This document shows, one piece after another, positions 1 to 10,911 of a stretch of 64,000 bases of DNA. The stretch comes from Ophiosphaerella korrae (taxonomy: Eukaryota > Ascomycota > Dothideomycetes > Pleosporales > Phaeosphaeriaceae), in NCBI GenBank assembly GCA_028456385.1, contig JALNQF010000011.1, forward strand, positions 124,001 through 188,000, in the 5' to 3' direction. The position numbers were made by a program, and so were the translations under genes. Each line of letters begins with the position of its first letter. The first letter of the stretch is position 1. The notes beneath the pieces are model-generated. The model was not told the origin of the DNA. It saw nothing but the letters and a program-made list of their open reading frames with translations, and made no database searches.

Positions 1-1
1 T

Positions 2-2359
2 TTTGTTGAGAAGAAGAGGCAAGCTTTACCATACTCAACGGATGGCAAGTGTGGCCCGGCCAACGGCAACCTCCTATGCGATCCTAATAGCACCGCTTAC
101 ACCGGATCCTGCTGCTCTCAGTACGGCTGGGTACGTTACCTTCCATCTTGCACTAATCCTATTACTGACTTTGTAGTGTGGAAACACCCCAGCGCACTGT
201 GGGGATGGCTGTCTCTCCGGCTGCAAAAATGGCGCGCAGCCCTCTTCTGCCCAACCTGTGGCAACACCTACGCCTGGAGGAAACGCACCTGGGCCTCGAG
301 GTGACGGTAGATGCGGCAAGGATTTCGATGGAGCTACATGTGATGCGAACGGAGCTTATGGCGGTTGCTGCTCCTCTTACGGGTAAGTGCCTGATATGTT
401 TGCCGCGCTCCCGTATCTAACAATAATAGTTACTGTGGAACTACGGATGGCCATTGTCTTATCGCCAATGGATGCCAAAATGGCTGCAAGGACAGCGCTC
501 CTGTAAGCTCAGCGCCTGCTCCCACATCTGCAGTCACTCGACCACCCTCGACAACAACTTCTGGCGAACCTGTTCTTGGTAAGCCCTCGAGCAGTGTGAG
601 CACGAAGCCCACCGGTGTTCCAACTGTGGACGGTAGCTGCGGTGCCAAGTTTGGCAGCACCGTTTGTGGCAACTGGGCCCAGGGATCTTGCTGTTCGATG
701 TATGGCTATTGTGGTAACACCACATCCCATTGCGGAGAGGGATGTCAAAGTGGCCCTTGCGCGCAAGCACCTAGCCAGCCCGCACCGGCAGCCAGTCCCG
801 CTCCTCGCGCGCAGACGCCTGGTACTATTGAGATCAAGGGTCGATCTGGCGTGCCTGCTATGCATGCCGGTTTGATGCCAAACGGTCGCGTGGTCTTCCT
901 TGACAAGGTCGAAAACTACACTGAACTCAAGCTTGCTAACGGGCAGTATGCCTATTCTTCAGAGTACGACCCGGCCACACAAAAGCTGGTACCTCTCGCT
1001 TATAAAACCAATGCCTTCTGCTCCGGTGGTATTTTCCTCGCTGATGGTCGGTTCGTTTCCCTTGGCGGCAACGCTCCGCTCGACTTCATTGATCCTACCG
1101 TCGGTGATGGATTCAAAAGCATTCGTTTCCTCGAGCGAAAGGAAGATGGCTCGCTTGACGGTCAAGACTGGGTTGAGCCTGGCTCACAGATGGATACTGC
1201 CCGTTGGTACGCTTCTGTTCAGATCATGCCCGACGACTCTATTTTCGTCGCATCCGGGAGTTTGAACGGCCTTGATCCCAGCAAGCCCGAAAACAATAAT
1301 CCTACTTACGAGATTCTGAATGCCGACGGTTCCCCGCAAGGCAAGAGCATCGACATGGACATTTTGAAGAAGAATCAGCCTTACTACATGTACCCATTTA
1401 TGCATCTTATGAAGGATGGCAATCTTTTTGTTCAAGTCGCCAAGTCTGCAGAGATCTTCAACGTCGGCACTGGTAACGCTGTTCGGCAATTCCCTGATCT
1501 CCCCGGCACCCACCGTACCTACCCCAACACTGGGGGTTCCGTCATGATGGCTCTCTCTAGCCAGAACGATTGGAATCCAGACATTATCATCTGTGGTGGT
1601 GGTCCTTACCAGGACATCACTGCTCCAGGTGACCCATCATGTGGCCGTATCAAGCCCCTTGATGCTAACCCAGATTGGGAAATGGATTCTATGCCTGAAG
1701 GCCGTGGCATGGTTGAGGGTACTCTCCTTGCCGATGGCACTATTGTTTGGATAAATGGCGCTCAACTTGGAGCTCAGGGCTTTGGAGTTGCGCAGAACCC
1801 TGCTCTTGAAGTCCTTCTGTACAACCCAGATCAGCCTAAGGGCATGCGTTGGACTACCGGGCCTGCATCCACCATTGCACGCATGTATCACAGTGTCGCT
1901 CTCCTCTTGCTCGACGGCACGCTCCTTATTTCCGGATCCAACCCTGTCGAGCAACCTATTCTGAAGGCCGATGCCAAGAATCCGTTCGTGACGGAATTCC
2001 GCAACGAAATTTACACTCCTCCTTACCTCCAGGGCAACCCAACCCGTCCTTCAGACGTTCAAATTTCCAGCAAGGACCTCCAGGCTGATGGCTCCACCTT
2101 CACCATCCAGTTCACTGCTCCAGCCAATTCCAAGGCTGTCAAGGTCTCTCTGTACTATGGTGGATTTGTCACCCACTCTGTGCACATGGGTCACCGTATG
2201 GCATTCCTTGATACTACTGGCTTCCAGGCCGGTAATACCAGTCAAACCATCACCGTTACAATGCCTCCTAACAAGAGTGTGGCGCCCTCCGGCCCATATG
2301 TTGTATATGTCCTTGTTGATGGTGTCCCAGCTATGGGTCAATTCGTCAGGGTTTCGTAG
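2..2359 (+). CDS. Chitin-binding (3x CBM18) glyoxal/galactose oxidase-like copper radical oxidase, 5' partial
   Basis: Secreted copper radical oxidase that oxidises aldehydes or alcohols to give H2O2, tethered to chitin by N-terminal modules. The reading frame enters at the window edge, so signal peptide and start are missing. Exons read as <2..130, 177..382 and 430..2359; both introns have GT...AG ends and keep frame (754 visible residues). Three Cys-rich CBM18 modules lie at about 38-230, 318-480 and 630-760, joined by Pro/Ser/Thr linkers. The catalytic part follows: FCSGG carries the Cys expected to crosslink a Tyr (ARWYAS), YHSVALLLLDG supplies a Tyr and His, and THSVHMGHR near the C-terminus supplies the second His. 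The end matches the DUF1929 C-terminal domain. All expected copper and radical ligands appear present, so it looks functional. Alcohol versus aldehyde specificity cannot be read here. Confidence 0.9.
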
Positions 2360-2739
2360 TTTTCCCATGTTGGAAAAATACCTCTTGGACTCAGGATAAG
2401 GGTTTTGGCCCCTTTTAGGTGGCAGTGGATTTACCCTGGGTAGTGCCTTTTGCACACAATATTTCATAGTAATCAACGTGTAACTTCAATACGGCCTATC
2501 TTGGTGACATCTAGTTCTCCCTCCCTTGATCGTTTGTGCCGGCTTGAAATATCAATACATCGTTCAATCACGAATCACACTTTAACCATCTAGGTATCGC
2601 TTTAGTCATGCTACGTTATCATGAGCCTACCACCACCAGTCGAAACAGTGATGTATTAAAAGCATAATTGAATCGCGCGGGAAACGAAATGGTGTACGAG
2701 GTTCATTATTCCTATCAATCGAAATTATAAGGCACTCGG
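2360..2739. other. Intergenic, 3' flank of the oxidase
   Basis: No convincing coding potential or repeat seen; contains the presumed 3' UTR of the upstream oxidase. Confidence 0.5.
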
Positions 2740-3420
2740 CAAGAAGAGCTCTCTCCGTATCAGCATCCCACATCGAACTTTTCACATCAGTGATCCCAAC
2801 GATCAGAAGATATCTATTTTCCTCGAAGAACTTGGTGTCCCCTACAATGATACATTCATCGACCTACGCAAATACGAGCAAAAGCCCCAAAATTTCCTTG
2901 ATGTCAATCCCAACGGGCGTGTTCCCGCAATCGTTGACCAGTCTCGCAACTCCTTTTCTGTTTTCGAATCTGGCGCCATCTTCCTTTACCTCACCTCGCG
3001 CTACGACAAAGATTTCCAATCCAGCTTTGCGGACGAGAGTGAAAATAGCGAAATGATTACAATGGCTCATTTTTCCAGAATGCAGGCCTCGGCCCATGCA
3101 GAGGCGAGCAAACCACTTCTTTCGCTGCGCGCCAGAAAGAATCCCTTAGGGCATCGCGTGGTACCAAAATGAAACTGAAAAGCTATATTCTGTATCAGAG
3201 ACCCGTCTCAAAGGGCGGAAATATCTTAAGAAAAAGTACAGCCTGGCAGATATTAGCTCGTTTACTTGGGTGGCGTGGGCGCCATGGATAGGTTTGAGTT
3301 GGATGAGTCCCTATAGCTGAAGGCGTGGGGTGAGGGGATTGAGAAGAGGGGTATGGTTTAGGGGCTCGACGGTGCCGGGCGGGGAAGGTCATATTGTGAA
3401 ATTGAGGAGGGATTCAGATA
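2740..3420 (+). pseudogene. Ure2-like glutathione S-transferase pseudogene
   Basis: Translating from about 2743 gives a thioredoxin-fold GST N-terminal domain (DPNDQKISIFLEELGVPY, then NPNGRVPAIVD and FESGAIFLYL), typical of fungal Ure2-like GSTs. After about 3060 this frame loses similarity and stops near 3172. The next frame carries the expected C-terminal helical domain (YQNETEKLYSV, TRLKGRKYL, FTWVAWAPWIG) but opens with a TAG and ends early. Relics of the last helices continue to about 3420 in yet another frame. At least two frameshifts plus stops mean no full-length enzyme can be made. No clear start codon or intron was found. The family assignment is firm; the exact borders are not. 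Confidence 0.75.
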
Positions 3421-4213
3421 TTACAGATCCCCTTCCAGAAATAGGTAATGAAGGCAGAATGAGGGTGCCCCAGGCATAATGGATATGATCGCGTGAGTTT
3501 CCAGAGTGCGGTTCGCGCTGTAGGCGGCAACATGGAACATCAGAGCAAGGGCTAAGAGGTTGGCGGTATTGGCCACAACAAGCGCAGCTTTCAACATGTA
3601 ACCATAGAGAGTTTCCAGATTAGGCATCTGGCGGCGTAGAGCGCGATAATGCGAGGTAGCACGGCATGTTCCTTGCTAAGAGGCGCATGTGGCCCATAAG
3701 GCAGATACTGCACTCCGTGATTTCTGAGAATTATGATCATGTGTCGGGTCGTTAGCCGGTTCATCGTTTTGTTGCATCCGCGTTGCGGCGATCTAGATTA
3801 CCCCTAAGTAAACATTCTTGAAGTAGGCACACAACTTGCCCATGACAGTTGTAAACTGATTCAAGACGTCTGCTCCGGTTCCTTTTATTGGCGTCCTGTC
3901 TCTTTTTCTGTTCGCAAGGAAGTCGCTAGTGAGATTGGTTGAGGGTATTTTGAATCTCGGTGTGCCGTTGATGGCGTTTTAAGGGCGCCCCATACGCCAT
4001 TCGCTTTTCCACTTTGACGAAGAGCCAATTGTGCCCAGTTATTTTCCTGTTTCAAGAGATATGATAGCATGCGCTTCTGAATCGAACAGCGTCCGAAGAC
4101 TTGACCATACCGCGCCTCCCGAGCTTAGCGTACCAAGATTACAACCCGACGGAACGAGAAAAAAAAAGAGGCGTTGAGTGCCGGTAGGGCGAGTCTGCTG
4201 ATTGGCAGTGACA
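3421..4213. other. Intergenic; nothing recognised
   Basis: Short reverse-strand open frames (for example 3421-3627, with one hydrophobic stretch) have no recognisable family and no start context. Nothing else supported. Confidence 0.4.
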
Positions 4214-4215
4214 TA

Positions 4216-4243
4216 CGGAGGTGCCTTTCAAAAGTTTTGTCTG
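4216..4243 (+). repeat. Left terminal inverted repeat of the mariner derivative
   Basis: 28 bp, exact reverse complement of 4843-4870; preceded by TA at 4214-4215. Confidence 0.9.
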
Positions 4244-4352
4244 CCAAGAAACGCCACCAAAACGCTGATCTCTGTCTCAACTCGCCTTTGGCCGTCTACA
4301 CGGTCCACATCTACCTTCTATATACTCATTTCCACCCTGTAGTTCTATAATT

Positions 4353-4820
4353 TTAGGGATTTGTACAAGGATGCGCTCTATCTAAGATTGTATCTTCTCT
4401 TATGAGAGGTCTCTCCAGCATCTTTCCTACGCCTTGACTGCGTCTGCTATGCTTTGATCTGAATCTGTCGTGTCGTATTTGTTCTATTACTTGCTCCTTA
4501 ACCTCGGCTGTCTGTTTGATAGGGCGGCTAGACCGAGGAGCATCTTGAAAATGCTCGGGAAGTATCTTAAGAGGTAGAGTATTTGGCTCGAAACCTGCTG
4601 TAATAGCACGGCTATAGATTCTGTCGACTATACGAGGGTGTACACTAGTTAGTTCTGAGATCTGTAAGGTAGACTTGCTAATAGGAGGTGACTTCAAAGT
4701 AATGACTAAAGTGCGAGTATAGATATTAGTATTTAGAGCCATGATAACTACAAGAATACAGCGAAATATAGCATCTACAGCTTCAAAGAAAATGAAAATT
4801 TTGGTGCCAAGAACGGCCAC
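4353..4820 (-). pseudogene. Truncated mariner-type transposase, DNA-binding part only
   Basis: About 155 residues with basic helix-turn-helix character in the middle (PRIVDRIYSRAITAGF) and an Arg/Lys-rich tail (RFRSKHSRR). This looks like the repeat-binding N-terminus of fungal Tc1/mariner transposases; the catalytic DDE/D domain is absent. It lies wholly inside the inverted-repeat element, reading from the right repeat towards the left one. It might still bind element ends if expressed, but nothing shows expression. Confidence 0.6.
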
Positions 4821-4842
4821 ATTGTAGTGGCGTTTTTAGCGT

Positions 4843-4870
4843 CAGACAAAACTTTTGAAAGGCACCTCCG
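4843..4870 (-). repeat. Right terminal inverted repeat of the mariner derivative
   Basis: 28 bp, exact reverse complement of 4216-4243; followed by TA at 4871-4872. Confidence 0.9.
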
Positions 4871-4872
4871 TA

Positions 4873-6153
4873 GACGTTGGTGAAACTAGAAGTAAAGCCG
4901 AGCCGGAAACTATCGATAATACAGGCTGTTGCTGTGCAAAAGGGCTGCATCGAGCCCAGACCTTTGATGATGGTGAAGCCATTCGGAATATGCCTTGAAG
5001 TGCAACGTATCTAGTCTAACCAAGCTTAGCATCTGAATCAGTCTGTTCTTGTTGCCAATCGCTCAACACAGCGCATATGATGTGGTAAACTGATTTTAAA
5101 ACTCTACGCAAGATATGCGGTACTGAGGAGAATTTGTAGCGTTCGATTGGCATATAAAGTTCATATGAATTAGTGCATTTTGTGAAAGACGGCATTGTGT
5201 CTTGTGAGTATCTACTTACTTATGTACAGCTATATGTGCGCCGGGAGAGCCAGAGTGGCTAGGTTGTTAAAATTCCATCTCGAAAGCTTATAATTGCCAC
5301 ATCGGCGGACTTGCCCGATTTTGCTTTGAAACCGTGCAGTTAGACTAATGTTGATCATGCCATGGATCGGTGCGGGCGTCAAAGTTGCGGATAATGCGGA
5401 TAGATAGACTTACAAATATGTGCGGTGCAAGTTGAAGCCCAACTACCTACATCTCCATCGCCCGTCGTATCTCATCGAACACGTCACTTGTTACACAATT
5501 ACCAAATCTAGCCATCAAATCTACTCATAGTGAGAAAGGTGATACATCGTAGTTTAATTCGGCACAAACTTCTTGGCCAAACTCTATTGCATTGTGCACA
5601 TGCCGGGTATCCATCCAATCTCGTATAAACATGATGGTAAAAAAAATTGAGTCGAGTACCACATTCTTTGATCGAATCCATTTGTGCTCGACCCTCACCG
5701 CTACCGCCGTTAGGAAGTAAATTCTTGATCCTTGGCGAAATTTTCGGTTTGAGCGAAGGATGAGGAAGTCCCACCCCCCCGGCACTTCGCCTAGGCCGTC
5801 CTCCAAACAAGTGCGAACGTCTGCAGGACAGTTTAGACGATTAGCAAGGCCGAAGCCTGGAGGGGGCTGTGGAGAAGTGAGAGTGGACTCGTGTTGCTTG
5901 AGAACGGGCTAGGCTAGTCTCTACGATTACATTCTTACTACCTTAGTAGCAGGACCAGGGTCTTACCTCCTCTGCACACAAACCTCAGTCAAAGGCGAAT
6001 AAAAGTAAAGGAAACATGACGGGAAATCAGTAACTTCAAGGGATTCTATAGCCAGTAGAGGAAGGTTTTCCCCGAGATAACGGCACTTCGCCTGCATGGA
6101 TCTCCAGAGAGAGAAGCTAGATCGGGCTTAAATAGAATTGATAATAATAGCTA
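4873..6153. other. Intergenic; one doubtful small reverse frame
   Basis: A 93-codon reverse frame at 5525-5806 has some protein-like composition but no recognisable family, and a second frame overlaps it almost completely. Otherwise nothing supported. Confidence 0.4.
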
Positions 6154-8028
6154 TTATTCAAATGGCCAGTAATGCCTGTACTCATCCTTTTCTTCGTCAG
6201 TCTCGGCCAATTGCTCCAATATCTGATCTTTGACTTCGCGGAGGGCAGCTTTGCAATCAACGTATCTCTCGTGCTCGATGAAGCCTTTGTCAGGCCACAA
6301 ATCGCCCATTCTCTCTTTGGCCGCCGCAACAAGCTCGGTTCCTGCTACCGCACCATCGCTATCCAGCTTAATACGCTCGAAATCTGCTTCCGAAAAGTCG
6401 AACGGGAATGGGACGTCGCTAGTGACGGCAGGTAAGTCCGCCCACGTGTCCTTCAGATCGACCAGAAGCGACTGGAAGTGCGCCTCGCCATATTCGAATA
6501 TGCGGTGGGCAAGAAATATCAGCCCGTACGCTGCTGTCTTTCGGAATTCGACTACTCGATATAGGTCTGGGTTTTTAGCATGCATGAATTTCCGCCATCT
6601 GATAAATACATTTTGGGTGGTATACTCGTGCACGGCTGCGGACCTTTCTTCTGGGGAAAGCCCAGAGAGTTTCGGCCTTGGCGCTAGGTTGAGTGTCTCA
6701 GGCTCAAGGCCATCCCAGTCGAGGAAGGCCGGATCAGGATTGTGGTTGAAGAGCGGCGAGACGTGGGAAGACTGTCAGTCAATAATACCTGTAATCTTCT
6801 CGGGGTTATGTGGATCTACAAAGATATTATCACCATGCAAATCATTATGCCAGAGGCGCGGTTTAGTGATACTAGTATCCTTTGGGATAAGGGCGTCGAC
6901 AATTTGTCGGTACCATGCTAAAGCAGTAAGCTTCTTTTCCGTATTTGGTCGGTAGAGCCCTGGGCCACAGAATAAGGCAATCTGTTTTGGGGGTTTCAAA
7001 GACTGGATTGCCTTCGTCTCTCGCGTCCCGACTGCTTGTAGATACTGCGTTAGAGAAGCCCCTACAAACTTATCAGCGGCTGCACGAAGATAATACGAAC
7101 CGAACCCCAACGTACATGGCCCTCTCTCAATATCCAAAATTGATCGGCCTGCATCAAGCCAATCCCGGCCTGTAGCCGGACCAATAGCAAACTCCGAATC
7201 TTTGATAGCCTTGCCATCCTTGACGTAATGGTTGCCTATTGGTGGCTGCACGTCTCCCGCGTAGTACAAGCTGCCGTAATGCGAGAATGAAACGCTCAGC
7301 CATTGCTTCTGGAGACGTGTCATAGCAAGGAGCACTTGGAGCTTCTGGGGTAGTTTCATCGTGCCCCAGACTTGAGATAGCGGAACACCCTCAGTTTTAT
7401 CCATGATAATAAATTCAGCCCCAACAGGGTGCGATTTTGCTTGCGAGTTCCATGAGTAGACACGAGGCGCTAGAGTGTTGAGAACTTTTCTGGCCTCCCA
7501 AATAAGTCATGTTAGCAAGACTTAGCGTTGGAGTTCGGGATGAACTTACGAAGTCCATCGTAGCGACTTCACTGGCCGTAGTAAAGTGTGGAACTCCAGC
7601 ACTTGGGTTAGGCACCTTGGCTACGACTTCTCGGCCATCTTCCATAGTCATGAGGAATGCTTTGTTGAACATGCCATCGGGGTACTTCTTGATAGAAATG
7701 CATTGAGCGGCGCCGACCGAATCTGCCGCGACGCTTGCGAGCCTCTTTAAGTCAAATCTGATCTCTCGCTTTCGAAGATTGTCCGCCTCATCTACAACAA
7801 AGCGGCCACAGGTGAAATTGAAGAATTCGTCGTTAGAATTCCAGTCTGATACGGGTGAGTGATAGGTTGAATCGCACTCAGATGGGCATGTTTACCCGCT
7901 TGAGAAGATCCCATGCTAGCGGGACAGTGGTCGTAGGATAGGGTTGGGGTTTTCGAGATTGAGCGGTAGTATTGCTTCGGGATTGGCTTTATACTTTGAA
8001 TGTAGCACCAAGGACGCGCAGGTAGCAT
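6154..8028 (-). pseudogene. AIM9-like phosphotransferase (APH fold) with one in-frame stop
   Basis: Homologue of the fungal AIM9/phosphotransferase family (aminoglycoside-phosphotransferase, kinase-like fold). Exons read 8028-7896, 7845-7550, 7494-7116 and 7061-6154; the introns (50, 55 and 54 nt) have GT...AG ends and keep phase, the last being a multiple of three. Visible marks: FDLKRLASVAADSVGA and YPDGMFNKAFLM, the Lys in EVVAKVPNP, and the catalytic loop HNDLHGDN. Directly after GIID, where the family has a conserved Trp, a TGA stands at 6775-6777. The same frame then runs on for some 200 normal residues to the natural stop. No intron can remove the stop. It is thus a near-intact gene broken once: a young pseudogene, a nonsense allele or a sequencing error. 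Any mitochondrial targeting at the N-terminus is inferred from the family. Confidence 0.8.
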
Positions 8029-8660
8029 ATTTCATGAAATGCAATGGCTCTGATGATGCCTGCCTTCCAGGGAAGCGCGTAGCACTTGATCACGCGAACA
8101 TCAGATTGTCGAGAAAGATAGATAGTATCGAGGTAGTCTTTCTTGGAGACGGCAGGCATTTGAGAGGGCTGGGACGAGTAAGCTAGGGACTAGCTCGAGA
8201 CGCTAGGGCATTTCGGGTGCACTTCAACCATTCGTCAACAATCCCTGTGCCATGCTTTCTGAACCCAATGATTTCGAAAACAAGTCAACCCGAAAATGAC
8301 AACGAGCGATACGCCTACTTGCTTCGCCCGAATGCCGCTTGGGTGTGGGGCCATATCGCAGTCTTTACCAGGCTATCGTCAGATTGATTGGCAATCTGAA
8401 GCTGTCTCTGACGAGTTGTCTGCAGCATGAAATCCAAATCTTCGCTGCCTAATGGGGCCCACTGTCTTTGACCACAGATATATATAAGGCGCCAAAAGAC
8501 ATCCCAAGAAATAACAAGACAGACTTCGTTCCGCTCTAAGCATTCCTGCTCCTGTCCTGACACTGACGGGCTTCTCCGAGCAGCATCTATCCTCACACCT
8601 AACACAAGCTCTCACTGTCCTATCATGCCTTCCAAGACCTAAAAGTCGCTTGAAGCTCTC

Positions 8661-9008
8661 ATGGCCTATATAAACCAGTCGAAAAGCCACCGCACCACAA
8701 TTTTGCGTGGCCAAGGCGAGCCTGGTCACCGAGCCGCCCCGGCGCGTGGGGGAAACCATGACGCGAGAATCGGTAGCCGCATCGATGTTGGAGAAATCAT
8801 TAAGAGCGCTGGCAAGGAATATCGACGGTACAAATTCCAGCTCAATTCGAACGCGCAAGATTCCACTCTCAAGAAAAAGGCAGCCCAAGATTCCCACAAG
8901 GTTTATTCGACTGCAGAGGTGGGGATTAAAGCCGATAGGTCCGCAGAGGAAGAGGAGCAGGCGATGCAGGACTTCGAGGAACAAATGTCAAAGAACTTGA
9001 GAGAATAG
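8661..9008 (+). CDS. Possible small hypothetical protein, 115 aa
   Basis: Open frame from an ATG with a charged, hydrophilic product: basic N-terminal half, a central YRRYKF stretch and an acidic Glu-rich helix near the C-terminus. No family recognised and no membrane segment. It lies between the AIM9-like pseudogene and a broken membrane/AAA chimera, so it may itself be a relic exon. The opposite strand also has a long open frame, which lowers confidence that either is real. Confidence 0.2.
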   Translation: MAYINQSKSHRTTILRGQGEPGHRAAPARGGNHDARIGSRIDVGEIIKSAGKEYRRYKFQLNSNAQDSTLKKKAAQDSHKVYSTAEVGIKADRSAEEEEQAMQDFEEQMSKNLRE

Positions 9009-9100
9009 ATGTAGTCGTGTTATATGGTTTTCAGATAGTCAAATCAACGCAGTTTTGGATCTTCTAAGCGCTAGTCAAACACCCACCTCATCGACAGCGG

Positions 9101-9430
9101 GGCCTCTTCAAAGAACACCAGAAAGGCGCAGAGAAAGCTGGTGGAGAGGTCACGGGAGATGGAGAGTTGGGTGATCGACGAGGGCAGCGTCACTGTCGCC
9201 TGTAAATACCAAGTCTGCTCCATCTTCCTGATTGTCTTCACAATCGCCGGCGGCGAGCTAACAATGATCGCATGTGGGATCCGCATCAAGGGAATCGGCC
9301 CATCTAACTTGTCCATGTATCTCTGGGTTTTAGCCGGTTTCTACCCCCTGGTACAAAAGGGTCGATTCATTGGGGACTGGCCCTGGAGCGACTTCCTGCG
9401 ATTTCGCGTTCGATGTCGATCTGTGTCAGA
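9101..9430 (+). pseudogene. Fragment of a fungal integral membrane protein
   Basis: The frame carries two hydrophobic segments (around VCSIFLIVFTIAGGEL and MYLWVLAGFYPLV), then a WPWSDFLR block and RCRSVSE. I associate that block with an uncharacterised fungal membrane-protein family, from memory rather than a search. No start codon context or N-terminal remainder is evident. At about 9425-9430 the sequence passes directly into an AAA ATPase fragment, so this piece has lost its own 3' end. Confidence 0.4.
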
Positions 9431-9975
9431 ACCTCGGCAAAGTTCTCTTTATCAGCGAAGCTTATCATATGGGCTAGAGGGATCTGACTGGCGCTTTCAT
9501 CAGCCGTCTTGCGCAAGTAGCCGTTGGAGAGCTAGTCGATTGTATGACGAATGCGAAATTCGCAGGAAAATTGGTGATTATTCTAGCAGGCTATGAGAAG
9601 GACATGGGTCAGCTCATGAGCACGAATGAAGAGTTGCGCGGCCGATTTACAGAGATAATGTTTCCCAAAATGAGACCCAAGCACTGTCTACAACTCCTCC
9701 AGAAGAAGTCAGAGCATAGGAAGATTTCAGTCCTTCATCCGAGCGGGAAGCAGGTACTCGACGAAGTTATTGGCTTATTTGACAAACCCAGCAAGACGGA
9801 GGCGTGGGCGAATGCTCGTGATGTTCAAAATGTAGCTAAACGCATCACGCGTCACGTTTTTATGAAGGAGCTCCCTACTCAGGCCATGCTGGACATTACA
9901 CTAGAGAAGGTTGCCGTAGTCTTGAAACAGCTCTATCAGCAGCAAAGACTACAGAACGTCGGCAACGAATCTTAA
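9424..9975 (+). pseudogene. C-terminal half of a CbbX/SpoVK-type AAA ATPase, degenerate
   Basis: One frame runs from LGKVLFISEAYHMG through a TAG to the stop at 9975. The family normally has FIDEAYR (Walker B); here the Asp is Ser and the Arg is His, so ATP hydrolysis would be lost. Downstream parts are well kept: ELVDCMTNAKFAGKLVIILA (sensor-1 region) and ELRGRF (Arg finger region), followed by the helical lid. The Walker A half is absent; instead a membrane-protein fragment is joined upstream. In fungi these ATPases usually occur as multi-AAA proteins of unknown role. Confidence 0.65.
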
Positions 9976-10911
9976 TGATGAAGTTGGTTTTGATTCTAGG
10001 TTGTGCCTATCTGACTTTGATTTTTTCTTTTCTTTCTACCTATTGTGTCTTTCGTAGTCCCTGTTCCTCGTCTCAAGATATTTCTTTGATCACATTTCCT
10101 AGCGTTTCGAAACACTTCTGCTTGAAGTCTTCTAGTATCAACTCGTCGTAGAAAATATACAAGGAAAATGTAAAGAATCGGCATATAGATTACCACGTGT
10201 TTCTCAAGCTGATCATTGGAGTGGGCAAAGCGGACAGGTGAGAGATGAACCCGCTTGATGCCTGGACTTCTGGTGGCATCAGTTCAAAATGCGAGAGGAT
10301 TCGAAGATATCCAACAAATGCAAAGAGGTCATCAGTAGATAACGACAGAAGAAGGGAACTGACTGGGCCGTAGAGTTACGTGAACAATTTCAATTATTGC
10401 ACTACCACGGGTCGGGCCCATTAATAGAGGCCGATCCCAAACGCGATTCTGGCTCCACGAGAGACAGAAGGACTCAACGAAGCTCTCTACGTCATCCCGT
10501 ATAAAGGTGTTGCCAATTTTTCTAATTTCTATTATTGTCCAGGCGTCAGGGGTTCCTGAGCATGGCCACCGTACGTAGACGTCAGGATTCTAGACGCCCC
10601 AGGGAAGCTAGATTGAGGGGCCACTTTATGGTAGGTGGATCGGGAAACCCGCGGCGGTACAGTCAGCGCACATGGATTGCTTGTGGGGGGAACTGATGGG
10701 CTACCCATGGCCCCCCCCCCTCCCCCTTTTTTTTTGGCTAAAAACTCGCTTATCGGGTAAACGTCAGCGTTACGTGTAGGAGTACTGACCGGTCAAGGTA
10801 TGCACTAGAAAGCTAAGATCCTTATCCCCACCCGAAACGACAATCCCGTCAAATTTGAGACAACACGCTGATTCATTATCATTACTTTCTTAAGTTCTAA
10901 AACTCAGCATC
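9976..10911. other. Intergenic; low-complexity tracts
   Basis: Contains a C-run then T-run near 10711-10735 and no supported gene. The 3' end should hold the promoter of the HET-domain locus. Confidence 0.4.

Larger units (their letters stand above)
4216..4870 (-). mobile_element. Tc1/mariner deletion derivative, 655 bp
   Basis: Perfect 28-bp terminal inverted repeats (4216-4243 and 4843-4870, starting CGGAGGTGCCTTTC) are flanked on both sides by TA, the target duplication of Tc1/mariner elements. Similarity continues a little inside the repeats (both share AACGCCAC). Between them, on the minus strand, an open frame (4820-4353) encodes about 155 residues resembling the N-terminal helix-turn-helix region of fungal mariner transposases. 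No DDE catalytic domain remains; a full element would be roughly three times longer. It is therefore an internally deleted copy that could only move in trans. Perfect repeats and an intact TA suggest fairly recent insertion. Confidence 0.85.

Noticed and set aside
6775..6793. A 17-nt GT...AG segment that would remove the stop in the AIM9-like gene
   Set aside because: Too short for a spliceosomal intron, and its removal would shift the frame.
8379..8984. 201-codon reverse frame
   Set aside because: No family, no introns, and composition typical of antisense translation.
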